From Methanobacteriota archaeon (lineage in GTDB: Archaea > Thermoplasmatota > Thermoplasmata > RBG-16-68-12): a stretch of DNA of 7,980 nt. Of the stretch, positions 1 through 5,861 are shown piece after piece. The position numbers were made by a program, and so were the translations under genes. Under the pieces are notes generated by a model. It saw only the letters and a program-made list of their open reading frames with translations, was not told where the DNA came from and made no database searches. The stretch lies in NCBI GenBank assembly GCA_005879045.1, contig VBLV01000259.1, forward strand, positions 1 through 7,980, in the 5' to 3' direction. The number at the start of each line of letters is the position of its first letter. The first letter of the stretch is position 1.

Positions 1-2
1 AG

Positions 3-650
3 TCAATTGGAGTCAGTCATGCGCCGAAGGCCACTGGAGCGGACTTCACCAAATGTACACTCGCCGTGCCGATTCCGATACAAGTACAAGGTCAGGTCGT
101 GAGGCATATAGTCCTGACGCAGAACCGTATACCGAGTGAGCCGGAGCGCTTCCGTGGTCATCTGAATCGGATCATAATAGTGGCGCCCCTCCTCGATTCG
201 GTCCGCGGTTTTGCTCAACATGCTGAACGCAACCGCGTCATTCGCGGCGGCCCATGCCTTGCGCAGTAGGCGAATCATGTCCTCGTCGTTCGATCCGGTC
301 TCCAAATTGTGAATCCCGCAACTGATCACGAAGTCGAACCGGCGCGGGATCTCTTCTCGGAGGACATCGCGAACCTCGAATTCGGCATCCGGATACTTGG
401 CCCGAGCCCGGCCCACGAACCTCTCGGAAAAGTCATACCCCGTGTACGACACGTCGGAGTACCGATCGCGAAGGAACTGATAGAAGTGCCCGAGGCCAGA
501 ACCGAGATCCACGACGCTCTTCCCCGACATCGGGCCGACTTCGGCGAGAATGTGGAAACGTCCCTGCTGACCCTTCTCGCTACAGTCCAAGCTCCGAGGA
601 CTGTCTCCGTGTCGTTCAAGACGCTCTTCGAAAAAGCGCTTGACGTCCAT
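3..650 (-). CDS. Class I SAM-dependent methyltransferase
   Basis: Complete 215-residue protein, ATG at 650 down to a TGA at 3-5. The Rossmann-type methyltransferase core is visible. Motif I is VVDLGSGLGHF at about residues 46-56 (the SAM-binding glycine-rich loop). An acidic second-strand end, GYDFS, lies at about 71-75. A motif-IV-like strand, FDFVISCGIHN, lies at about 105-115. The length is usual for a stand-alone small-molecule or sugar methyltransferase, and there is no signal peptide or membrane segment, so it is cytosolic. The acceptor cannot be read from sequence. The setting beside a PIG-L deacetylase and a WbqC-like gene suggests methylation of a glycan sugar or its substituent (inference). 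The gene is divergent from the rest of the locus. I see no clear Shine-Dalgarno before the ATG. A short AT-rich stretch about 35 nt upstream on the minus strand could serve a leaderless promoter, but this is weak. Confidence 0.9.
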   Translation of the reverse strand: MDVKRFFEERLERHGDSPRSLDCSEKGQQGRFHILAEVGPMSGKSVVDLGSGLGHFYQFLRDRYSDVSYTGYDFSERFVGRARAKYPDAEFEVRDVLREEIPRRFDFVISCGIHNLETGSNDEDMIRLLRKAWAAANDAVAFSMLSKTADRIEEGRHYYDPIQMTTEALRLTRYTVLRQDYMPHDLTLYLYRNRHGECTFGEVRSSGLRRMTDSN

Positions 651-777
651 CCGGCTGACATGACCCGGGCGGCACTACAAGTTTTCGCCTCACATGATTG
701 GTGTCGCCCTCGGGTACACATTGAGCGAATATGCCCATTTACCGACTTTTGGCAGGCGGATATGAGGAATGCTTTTC

Positions 778-873
778 ATGGGAGAAGACCTTCGTGTTTT
801 GGCCTGGATGCCATGGGGTTGGAATCTCTGGGGGGAGTTCGGGACGTACGCCCGTTGGGTCAGCTTTGATTGA
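778..873 (+). CDS. Small ORF (31 codons) upstream of and overlapping the PIG-L gene; possible gene remnant
   Basis: ATG at 778 with a Shine-Dalgarno-like GAGGA at 764-768, nine bases upstream, and TGA at 871-873. The peptide is tryptophan- and glycine-rich (segments LRVLAWMPWGWN and GEFGTYARW). It begins like a Rossmann first strand ('LRVLAWMPWG'), as at the N-terminus of many GT-B glycosyltransferases, but then stops. Its stop overlaps the TTG at 866-868 that can start the PIG-L gene (the overlap reads TTGATTGA), the geometry of translational coupling. It may be a short translated leader, the surviving N-terminus of a deleted gene, or chance. I know of no family for it. It is supported only by its start signal, its composition and the overlap. 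Confidence 0.3.
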   Translation: MGEDLRVLAWMPWGWNLWGEFGTYARWVSFD

Positions 874-1525
874 CGAAGAGGCGAGCAACGGGCATCGCCT
901 CGCGCAGTACCATAACATCCTCGGCATCGGCGCGCATCCGGACGATGTCGAGATCGGATGTGGCGGCTCGCTAGTCGCTGCAAAGCGGGGGGGAGCCTCC
1001 ATCCACGCCGTATCGCTATCGCGGTGCGACGAGGAGATGCCCGCCATTCGAAAAGGCCAGAGGGAAGAAGAATTCTTTGCTGCATCAGCAATCATCGGCG
1101 CAAAGGCGCACACGTTCGACGTCCCCGACCGCGAGTTCCCCGAGCATCGAAGAGAGATCATGCTTCTGCTCGAGAACCTCCAAGAGCAACTGAGGCCCGA
1201 CCTCGTCTTCTTCCCGTCCTTGGACGACCCTCATCAAGATCACGACACGGTCGCCCACGCGGTTGTTCGAACGTTCCGAAGAAAGGAAACGCTCCTCCAG
1301 TACGAAATCTTGAGGCACGGAAGTCACTCCTTCACCCCAACCCTCTTTGTCGACATCACGGCCACGCTCGACACGAAGCTACGCGCCCTCGGGGAATACA
1401 AGAGTCAGCTCGAGTCACGCGCGTACTTCGACGAGGACAGCTTCCGCAGCTTGGCTCGGACTCGAGGCGCGCAGAGCGGTTGCGAGTATGCCGAGGGATT
1501 CATGGTCCAGATGTTGTACCTGTAG
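866..1525 (+). CDS. PIG-L/LmbE-family metal-dependent N-deacetylase
   Basis: This family comprises zinc-dependent deacetylases that remove acetyl from N-acetyl sugars (GlcNAc-PI, GlcNAc-inositol and related substrates). Counting from TTG 866 (219 residues), the hallmark AHPDD is at 23-27, where the His and last Asp are metal ligands and the middle Asp is the catalytic base. It is followed by VEIGCGG. The second motif, DDPHQDHD, is at 120-127 and supplies the other His. Both motifs are intact, and no membrane segment is seen, so the protein is cytosolic. The start is uncertain. The frame is open back to an ATG at 731, but the family normally begins right at 'M-N-I-L-G-I-G-AHPDD', and here the codons are CAT AAC ATC CTC (911-922) with no ATG. 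TTG 866 is chosen because it overlaps the stop of the small upstream ORF. The gene ends in TAG at 1523-1525. It is followed in the same reading frame by the WbqC-like gene. Its likely role is deacetylation of an amino sugar in the glycan pathway. Confidence 0.85.
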   Translation: MIDEEASNGHRLAQYHNILGIGAHPDDVEIGCGGSLVAAKRGGASIHAVSLSRCDEEMPAIRKGQREEEFFAASAIIGAKAHTFDVPDREFPEHRREIMLLLENLQEQLRPDLVFFPSLDDPHQDHDTVAHAVVRTFRRKETLLQYEILRHGSHSFTPTLFVDITATLDTKLRALGEYKSQLESRAYFDEDSFRSLARTRGAQSGCEYAEGFMVQMLYL

Positions 1526-1562
1526 TCCGTCCTCTCTGCGCGAACGCAACGGCAATGGAACG

Positions 1563-1569
1563 GGAGGTG
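1563..1569 (+). promoter_or_regulatory. Strong Shine-Dalgarno site GGAGGTG before the WbqC-like gene
   Basis: The sequence GGAGGTG is a full match to the canonical anti-Shine-Dalgarno core. It lies ten bases before an ACG codon at 1580 that sits exactly where the WbqC family normally has its ATG. No ATG, GTG or TTG lies in the frame between this site and the conserved N-terminal motif. The site therefore argues for initiation near 1580 rather than at the TTG at 1655. Confidence 0.5.
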
Positions 1570-1579
1570 TGAATCCGCG

Positions 1580-2257
1580 ACGGTTGTAGCTGTCCATCAG
1601 CCAGACTTCCTTCCTTACCTCGGCTTCTTCAAGAAGGCGCGTCAAGCCGATATCTTGGTCGTCTACGATACCGCGCAATACTCGAAGAACCAGTATCACA
1701 ACCGGAATCGAATCAAAACGCCAGGTGGGCCGACGTGGCTCACGGTCCCGGTTCGATCGCCTCAGAAGAAGCCAATCTTGTCGGTGGAAATCGACAATTC
1801 GAAGGATTGGGGCCGGCGTCTGTCGTTCATGTTGGAGGCGAATTACGCGCGGTCCCCGTGGTTCAGCCAGCACGGAACCGAACTTGGACGTCTGTTCCGG
1901 CAATCCCGCTGGGAGCGGCTCGCGGATCTTAACATCCGCCTCCTGTCCCTCATTACCAAAGCGCTCGACATCGACACAGAGATCGTCCGCGCGTCCGCAT
2001 TGCCCGCGGGTTCCTCCGAGGACCCGACCGACAAGCTCCTCGCGATGACGCAGGCCGTCGGAGGTGACACCTACCTCTCGGGTCCTGGAGGACGCACCTA
2101 TCTCGATCGATCGAAGTTCGACAGAATCGCGCTCCGCTTCTCGCGCCCACCGCAGGCCGTTTATCCGCAACTATGGGGACCGTTCGAGCCTAACCTATCG
2201 ATCGTGGATGCGCTCTTTAACTGCGGCACAGACACGAAGAACCTCCTGGACCTGTGA
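1580..2257 (+). CDS. WbqC-family protein (start codon non-canonical or mutated)
   Basis: WbqC-like proteins are found in O-antigen and other polysaccharide clusters, and are thought to act in amino-sugar modification. The exact reaction is not established for most members. Here the N-terminal signature is complete: VAVHQPDFLPYLGFF directly after the proposed start, then ADILVVYDTAQYSKNQYHNRN, and GPTWLTVPV. Later come SGPGGRTYLD and a C-terminal LSIVDALFNCG, as expected for the family. With residue 1 at the ACG of 1580 the protein is 225 residues, a normal family length. A TTG at 1655 would delete the signature motif and is unlikely. The frame is open only back to 1526, because the PIG-L stop TAG (1523-1525) is in this same frame. 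There is no standard start codon between that TAG and the motif. Either ACG is used, or ATG was mutated, or translation passes through the TAG to make a fusion. The gene is co-directional with PIG-L and probably in one operon with it. Confidence 0.82.
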   Translation, partial: TVVAVHQPDFLPYLGFFKKARQADILVVYDTAQYSKNQYHNRNRIKTPGGPTWLTVPVRSPQKKPILSVEIDNSKDWGRRLSFMLEANYARSPWFSQHGTELGRLFRQSRWERLADLNIRLLSLITKALDIDTEIVRASALPAGSSEDPTDKLLAMTQAVGGDTYLSGPGGRTYLDRSKFDRIALRFSRPPQAVYPQLWGPFEPNLSIVDALFNCGTDTKNLLDL

Positions 2258-2264
2258 GTTGGGA

Positions 2265-2281
2265 GTCCCGCAAGACGGGAC
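2265..2281 (+). terminator. Short GC hairpin just after the WbqC-like gene
   Basis: A perfect inverted repeat GTCCCG / CGGGAC with a five-base loop CAAGA begins eight bases after the WbqC stop codon. No T-run follows, so it is not a classical intrinsic terminator. It could be a 3'-end-stabilising stem or a weak terminator. The position at the end of the co-directional block supports a role at the transcript end. Confidence 0.3.
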
Positions 2282-2700
2282 CGGTTCCTGCAAGGGCCTT
2301 ATCAGCTACCGACCGGCTGTCCTTCAGGTTGCGGGAGAACTACCGTGAAGATAGATTGAAGGCCGGCCGATTCAGCACCACCAACCGTGTTCCTTCCTCG
2401 TCGGTGGGCCCCATTCCATCCAGAAGCTCGAGTCATCGACCCAGATCGCCTCGCGGATCCGGATCGCCGGTCCATGCGAGGACCCGAACAGCATCTCTAT
2501 GACGGCGTTCGCGCCGCCGTGCCGAAAGGATGCACACGTCGTTCGGCCCCTGCACCTCAGCATCGAACGAGCAGCGACGAAGATGACCCGAGCGTTTATC
2601 GACATCCGCATTTACCAGCGGCTTGGTTAGGCCAGAGCTTCGAAGCCTCGGTGGGCGGTGAGGCCGGGAGTTCACGAGTCGGAGAACGCGCCCATCTCCC
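2282..2700. other. Gene-poor stretch with no supportable coding region
   Basis: About 420 bases between the WbqC-like gene and the candidate promoter. Open frames exist on both strands: 2387-2722 plus, and 2372-2611 and 2433-2786 minus. Their products are Arg/Ser/Pro-rich and match no family I recognise. The minus frame 2372-2611 has the most protein-like tail (segment FGSSHGPAIRIREAIW), so an eroded gene fragment is possible but not supported. No tRNA, CRISPR or insertion-sequence ends were seen. Confidence 0.5.
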
Positions 2701-2705
2701 AGAAC

Positions 2706-2720
2706 GCTTAAGTACAATAT
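2706..2720 (+). promoter_or_regulatory. Candidate promoter element (TATA-like GCTTAAGTACAATAT)
   Basis: An AT-rich island (GCTTAAGTACAATAT, with a second one, CTAAATTTGAAC, at 2738-2749) lies in GC-rich intergenic DNA upstream of the GT2/GT4 pair. CTTAAGTA resembles archaeal TATA-box variants. A TATA box here would place the transcript start near 2735, giving a leader of roughly 200 bases that holds the hairpins listed next. This rests on composition and position only. If the host is bacterial, ACAATAT could instead be a -10-like element. Confidence 0.35.
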
Positions 2721-2760
2721 GACCGCTGCACGCCGTGCTAAATTTGAACATTCCCATCGG

Positions 2761-2895
2761 CCCTCGAGTCGGTCGAGGGGGCTCATGGGGGCTCATACAG
2801 GGGGAGGGATCGCGCAGGACCTAGCCCTCGAGGTAGAAACCTAGAGCTTGGGTTTCAACCAGCTCCCGTCTCCGTCCCTTCGGCCGAAGGGGACG
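2761..2895 (+). promoter_or_regulatory. Structured leader: three strong hairpins before the GT2 gene
   Basis: Three stem-loops lie in 135 bases. Stem 1 (2761-2779) is CCCTCGA / TCGAGGG with a five-base loop. Stem 2 (2836-2856) has nine pairs, starting GAAACC and ending GGTTTC, with two G-T wobbles and a three-base loop. Stem 3 (2873-2895) is built on the perfect 16-bp palindrome CCCTTCGGCCGAAGGG (2876-2891) and is extended by CGT/ACG around one bulged G. None has a following T-run. They sit between the candidate promoter and the GT2 start, so they would be in the transcript leader. Possible roles are attenuation, a cis-regulatory RNA, a processing site, or, for stem 3, a DNA-binding palindrome. 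No known riboswitch class is recognised. Confidence 0.4.
2777..2796 (+). repeat. Perfect 10-bp tandem duplication (GGGGGCTCAT x2)
   Basis: GGGGGCTCAT occurs twice in direct succession (2777-2786 and 2787-2796). It begins inside the right arm of the first leader hairpin. The third partial unit breaks down (ACAGGGGG). It looks like a slipped-strand duplication in non-coding DNA. Confidence 0.8.
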
Positions 2896-2942
2896 CCGCA
2901 GATTGCCAAGCAGCTACTGCACGTGTCCAACTCTCCGTCATC

Positions 2943-3686
2943 ATGCCCTGCCTGAACGAAGAGAAGACCGTCCAACGCACGCTCGAGGAGACGGCGAAAA
3001 TCCTCAGGAAGGAGTACGCCAGGGCGTTCGAGATTCTCGTGGTGGACGACGGCTCGACGGATGGCACTTCGATTGTCGCGGAAGCGGTTGCCTCGAAGAT
3101 CCCTGAGGTCAAGGTCGCGAGATTGCATGCGAATGGAGGGAAGGGCAACGCCCAGCGACTGGCCTTCGGCCAGGCCACCGGAGACGTCATTTGTTTCCTA
3201 GACGGGGATTTCGACATTCACCCGAGACATATTGTCCCCTTCGTCCAAATGCTCGAGGCAAACGGCGCGAAGGTCATCGTCGGTTCCAAACGCCATCCGG
3301 ATTCCCACATCGACTATCCCAGGCAGAGGCGGATCCTCAGCCGAGGCTACGAGATCCTGCTCCGAGCTTTGTTTGGTCTGCAGATCCGGGACACGCAGGC
3401 CGGAATCAAGGTGTTCCGACGCGAGGTCCTCGAAGAGGTCCTTCCCGTAGGACTCGTAAAGCGATACGCCTTCGACGCAGAGCTCCTCGTCATGGCGCAT
3501 CGGTTCGGATTCAGCATCGTCGAGGCCCCGATCGAGATGGCATCCTGGGACGAGATCGGCAGCGCCGTGGATCTCCGCGAAGTCGTAAGGATGTTCCTCG
3601 ACACTCTCGGCGTCTTCCTGCGCCTTCGTGTCACGAAGTATTATGACCACGTCCCCCCCTCAGAGATCCCACGAAAGGGGTCTTGA
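2943..3686 (+). CDS. GT2 glycosyltransferase, DPM1/Alg5-like (polyprenyl-phosphate sugar synthase type)
   Basis: Enzymes of this subgroup transfer a hexose from a nucleotide sugar to a polyprenyl or dolichyl phosphate at the cytoplasmic membrane face. Counting from ATG 2943 (247 residues): VVDDGSTDGT at 33-42 (nucleotide binding), the metal-binding DxD in FLDGDF at 85-90, VGSKR at 113-117, DTQAGIKVFRRE at 150-161, and YAFDAELL at 175-182, all in the order seen in DPM1/Alg5 enzymes. No C-terminal membrane helices are present, so it is a soluble or peripheral type. The start is odd. The codons before ATG 2943 read QLSVI, the expected first beta strand, but the frame runs back to a stop at 2745 without any ATG, GTG or TTG. 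Starting at 2943 truncates the strand. A GTG at 2923 would give M-S-N then LSVIMPCLNEE if one base were restored near 2930. It is followed 3 nt later by the GT4 gene, so the pair is an operon. Confidence 0.85.
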   Translation: MPCLNEEKTVQRTLEETAKILRKEYARAFEILVVDDGSTDGTSIVAEAVASKIPEVKVARLHANGGKGNAQRLAFGQATGDVICFLDGDFDIHPRHIVPFVQMLEANGAKVIVGSKRHPDSHIDYPRQRRILSRGYEILLRALFGLQIRDTQAGIKVFRREVLEEVLPVGLVKRYAFDAELLVMAHRFGFSIVEAPIEMASWDEIGSAVDLREVVRMFLDTLGVFLRLRVTKYYDHVPPSEIPRKGS

Positions 3687-3689
3687 TGG

Positions 3690-4719
3690 ATGGATGCCCA
3701 CTCCATCTTGATCATGAACTGGCGGGACACCCACAACCCGGATGCCGGCGGGGCAGAGGTCTATCTCCACGAGATGGCAAGGCGGTGGGTCCAGTGGGGC
3801 CATGAGGTCTCACTGATCACCGCCCAGTTTGCCGGAGCGCCGCGGGAAGAGACCGTGGATGGGGTGCGTGTCGTTCGGACCGGCGATCGATACTCGGTCT
3901 ACCGAAGCGCCCGGCGGACATACCTGGAAAGATTCCGGAAGCAGTGTGACGTCGTCCTCGACTCGATCAACACGAAACCGTTCGCGACGCCCCGGTACGT
4001 GAACGAGCGGGCTTCCATCCACGCCCTCATCTACCAGCTCGCGCGGGAATACTGGTTCTACGAGACGCCTCTGCCGGTGGCTCTGGTAGGGCGATACGTG
4101 CTGGAAGAGCACTGGCTGAATCAATACGCCGAGGTGGCGACCACCACGATTTCTGCTTCGACCCGGGATGATCTCGTCCGGCTGGGTTTCCGCAACGTCG
4201 AGGTCATCCATGCCGGTGTCTCCACAAAACCGCTGAAGTCGTTGCCCGCGAAGGAGGACGTCCCGACGCTCATTTTTGTGGGACGCCTCAAGAAGGCCAA
4301 GCTGCCCCATCACGCGCTGGAGTCGTTTCGAATTGTGAGAAGCCGACTCCCCCAGGCACGCCTCTGGATAGTTCTTCGGAAGGATCCCCGAGGCGCAGAA
4401 GGTCGATCTGATGAAGCGCGCCCATGTCCTCTTGTTTCCGGCAGTACGGGAAGGCTGGGGACTCTCGGTAATCGAGGCGAACGCCGTCGGGACGCCCGCG
4501 ATCGGGTACGACGTGCCCGGGCTCAGGGACGCCATCGTCGACGGGCGAACAGGGAGTCTCGTGGCATCCGGGGACATGGCGGAGATGGCCAACGAGTCGG
4601 TGCGCCTCCTCCTGAATGAATCCGAATGGAGCAAGATCGCGCGGGAAGCGCTGGAATACTCGCGAGGGTTTGACTGGGACAATACCGCGTCTCAGTTCCT
4701 AAAGAGACTCGCCTCGTAG
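3690..4719 (+). pseudogene. GT4 (GT-B) glycosyltransferase broken by an internal deletion and frameshift
   Basis: GT4 enzymes use nucleotide-sugar donors and have two Rossmann domains. The N-terminal half is intact from ATG 3690, with AAAGGGG at 3674-3680 as a possible ribosome site: ILIMNWRD at 6-13, AGGAEVYLHE at 19-28, and FVGRL at 196-200, opening the C-terminal domain, then ARLWIV at 223-228. After base 4373 this frame becomes a shadow sequence and stops at 4617-4619. The true continuation appears in another frame from 4372: FFGRIPEAQKVDLMKRAHVL, then EGWGLSVIEANA (the E-x7-E donor-site motif), and ends at TAG 4717-4719. Between ARLWIV and FFGRI the family has a G-D-G-P loop and about 20-25 more residues. 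These are missing, so a length not divisible by three has been lost. The C-terminal part could start alone at ATG 4411, but half a GT-B fold would not be active. It is a decaying gene, a phase-variant state or an assembly gap. Confidence 0.85.
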
Positions 4720-4774
4720 ATCGCGCCGAATGTGAAGACGTCATCCCGACGGGTACAAGGGGCCTGTACTCATC

Positions 4775-5065
4775 ATGAGGCGGCGCGGCCTCCATCGTGC
4801 GCATCCGCGCACGTTCCATGCCCACGAGCCCGTCGGGGGATTCCGAGACGGAGCCTATTTCCAGAGGATCGCTCTGTTCAACGACCTCAATGGGAGAATC
4901 GACTTCGCTGTCCAGGGGCACGGTCTAATTAAGGACGGCGCCCCCCTCTATCGGTGGCTCGAGCTTTTGACCAACCCCGCCACGCCGCGGCGTACTTTAC
5001 GACTTGGTACAGGACGAACCCAGGGGTCAGATCCGGGTTTCGGACAAAATCCTTCCAATGTCTGA
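4775..5065 (+). CDS. Weak hypothetical ORF, possible gene fragment
   Basis: An ATG-started frame of 96 codons between the end of the broken GT4 gene and the minus-strand GT2 gene. Its first half (segments VGGFRDGAYFQRIALFND and GRIDFAVQGHG) has protein-like composition, and the frame also reads KGPVLI upstream of the ATG. The second half overlaps the 3' end of the convincing minus-strand GT2 gene by about 137 bases and becomes Arg/Thr/Gly-rich, so at most the part before about 4930 is likely real. I recognise no family. It could be the tail of a gene whose front was lost, or a chance frame. Confidence 0.22.
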   Translation: MRRRGLHRAHPRTFHAHEPVGGFRDGAYFQRIALFNDLNGRIDFAVQGHGLIKDGAPLYRWLELLTNPATPRRTLRLGTGRTQGSDPGFGQNPSNV

Positions 5066-5861
5066 GGAAGGCTGTACGAATCGGAAGCAGCTGCCGGAGG
5101 CCGCGGCGCTCATTGCGCGAAAGGAAGTTGCGCAACGTAGTTCCGTAGAAGTACTGTTTCGAATAGATCTCCTTCAGGGTGGTTGGCTCGTCGATATGCA
5201 CCTCCCTCGACCGAATCCGGCCAACGCGATACCGTGCTTCCAGCAATCGGTTGTGGAGATCGTAGTCCTCGCCTCCGATGAGGCCCTCGTCGTATCCACC
5301 GAGCGCACGGATGACTGAGCTTTTGAAGAACCGAGCCGCCACATTCCAGTCGTCGTCGAAGTAGCAGCCCTTCTCGAGGGCCCGCACACGGGCCCAATAG
5401 CCCATCGTGGAATCCGTCGTGTCAGGAATGATGACAGCGTCGTAGCCTTGCAAGATCAGGTCAACCGAATCGCGGATGACCTCCGGATCCAAGACGAAAT
5501 CTGAATCCACCCGGTAGACGCACTGGCCTTTCGCGATTCGGAACCCGTAATTGTACTGTGCGCACCTCTCCGGACCGAGCACATGGACCTGATCAGTGAA
5601 CTCCCTAGCAACGGCTGCGCTCGCGTCGGTCGAGAAGTTGTCGATTACGACAACCTCGAACGGGCGATACGTCTGCGCGGCAACGGACTCAAGGCAGCGA
5701 CGAAGGGTGCCCTCGGAATTCCGCGTGCCTATCACGACCGTGACGAGAGGCTGTTCCGAGGCCCGAGATGATGCAGCGTTGATCGGGCCGCCCGGCGCCC
5801 GCCGGGAGGCGATCACGCCGCCGCTGTTCGGTGCGCCCGAGTGGGGAGACCGCCTATGCAT
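4929..5861 (-). CDS. GT2 family glycosyltransferase (GT-A fold)
   Basis: This 310-residue protein runs from ATG 5861 to TAA at 4929-4931. It is an inverting GT-A-fold transferase by family. The first strand is LVTVVIGTRNSEGTL at about 39-53. The nucleotide-binding VVIDNFSTDA is at 71-80. The DxD motif RVDSDFVLD is at 117-125. GGYDEGLIGGEDYDLHNR is at 188-205, and its Glu-Asp pair is the usual catalytic-base region. No membrane segments are obvious. The first 38 residues are Ser/Gly/Arg/Ala-rich and not part of the fold. A GTG at codon 16 (5814-5816) is an alternative start, and the real N-terminus may be nearer residue 30. The coding strand contains a perfect hairpin GGGCCCG-CACA-CGGGCCC at 5378-5395, within codons for WARVRAL. 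It is the only right-side gene on the minus strand, so it is transcribed separately from its plus-strand neighbours. Confidence 0.88.
   Translation of the reverse strand: MHRRSPHSGAPNSGGVIASRRAPGGPINAASSRASEQPLVTVVIGTRNSEGTLRRCLESVAAQTYRPFEVVVIDNFSTDASAAVAREFTDQVHVLGPERCAQYNYGFRIAKGQCVYRVDSDFVLDPEVIRDSVDLILQGYDAVIIPDTTDSTMGYWARVRALEKGCYFDDDWNVAARFFKSSVIRALGGYDEGLIGGEDYDLHNRLLEARYRVGRIRSREVHIDEPTTLKEIYSKQYFYGTTLRNFLSRNERRGLRQLLPIRTAFLRHWKDFVRNPDLTPGFVLYQVVKYAAAWRGWSKARATDRGGRRP

Noticed and set aside
309..869. Long 186-codon plus-strand frame opposite the methyltransferase
   Set aside because: It lies antisense to a gene with clear SAM-binding motifs, and its product has no recognisable domain.
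958..1572. 204-codon plus-strand frame overlapping PIG-L
   Set aside because: Out-of-frame Arg/Pro-rich reading of the PIG-L coding region, with no domain.
2101..2115. CGATCGATCG palindrome
   Set aside because: Lies within the WbqC coding sequence and is easily explained by the codons; no sign of an operator.
1415..2170. 251-codon minus-strand frame over PIG-L and WbqC
   Set aside because: It is antisense to two genes with diagnostic motifs, is Arg/Glu-rich, and spans a gene boundary; a shadow frame typical of GC-rich DNA.
3810..4682. 290-codon minus-strand frame opposite the GT4 gene
   Set aside because: The plus strand carries conserved GT4 motifs on both sides; the minus product is low-complexity with no family signature.
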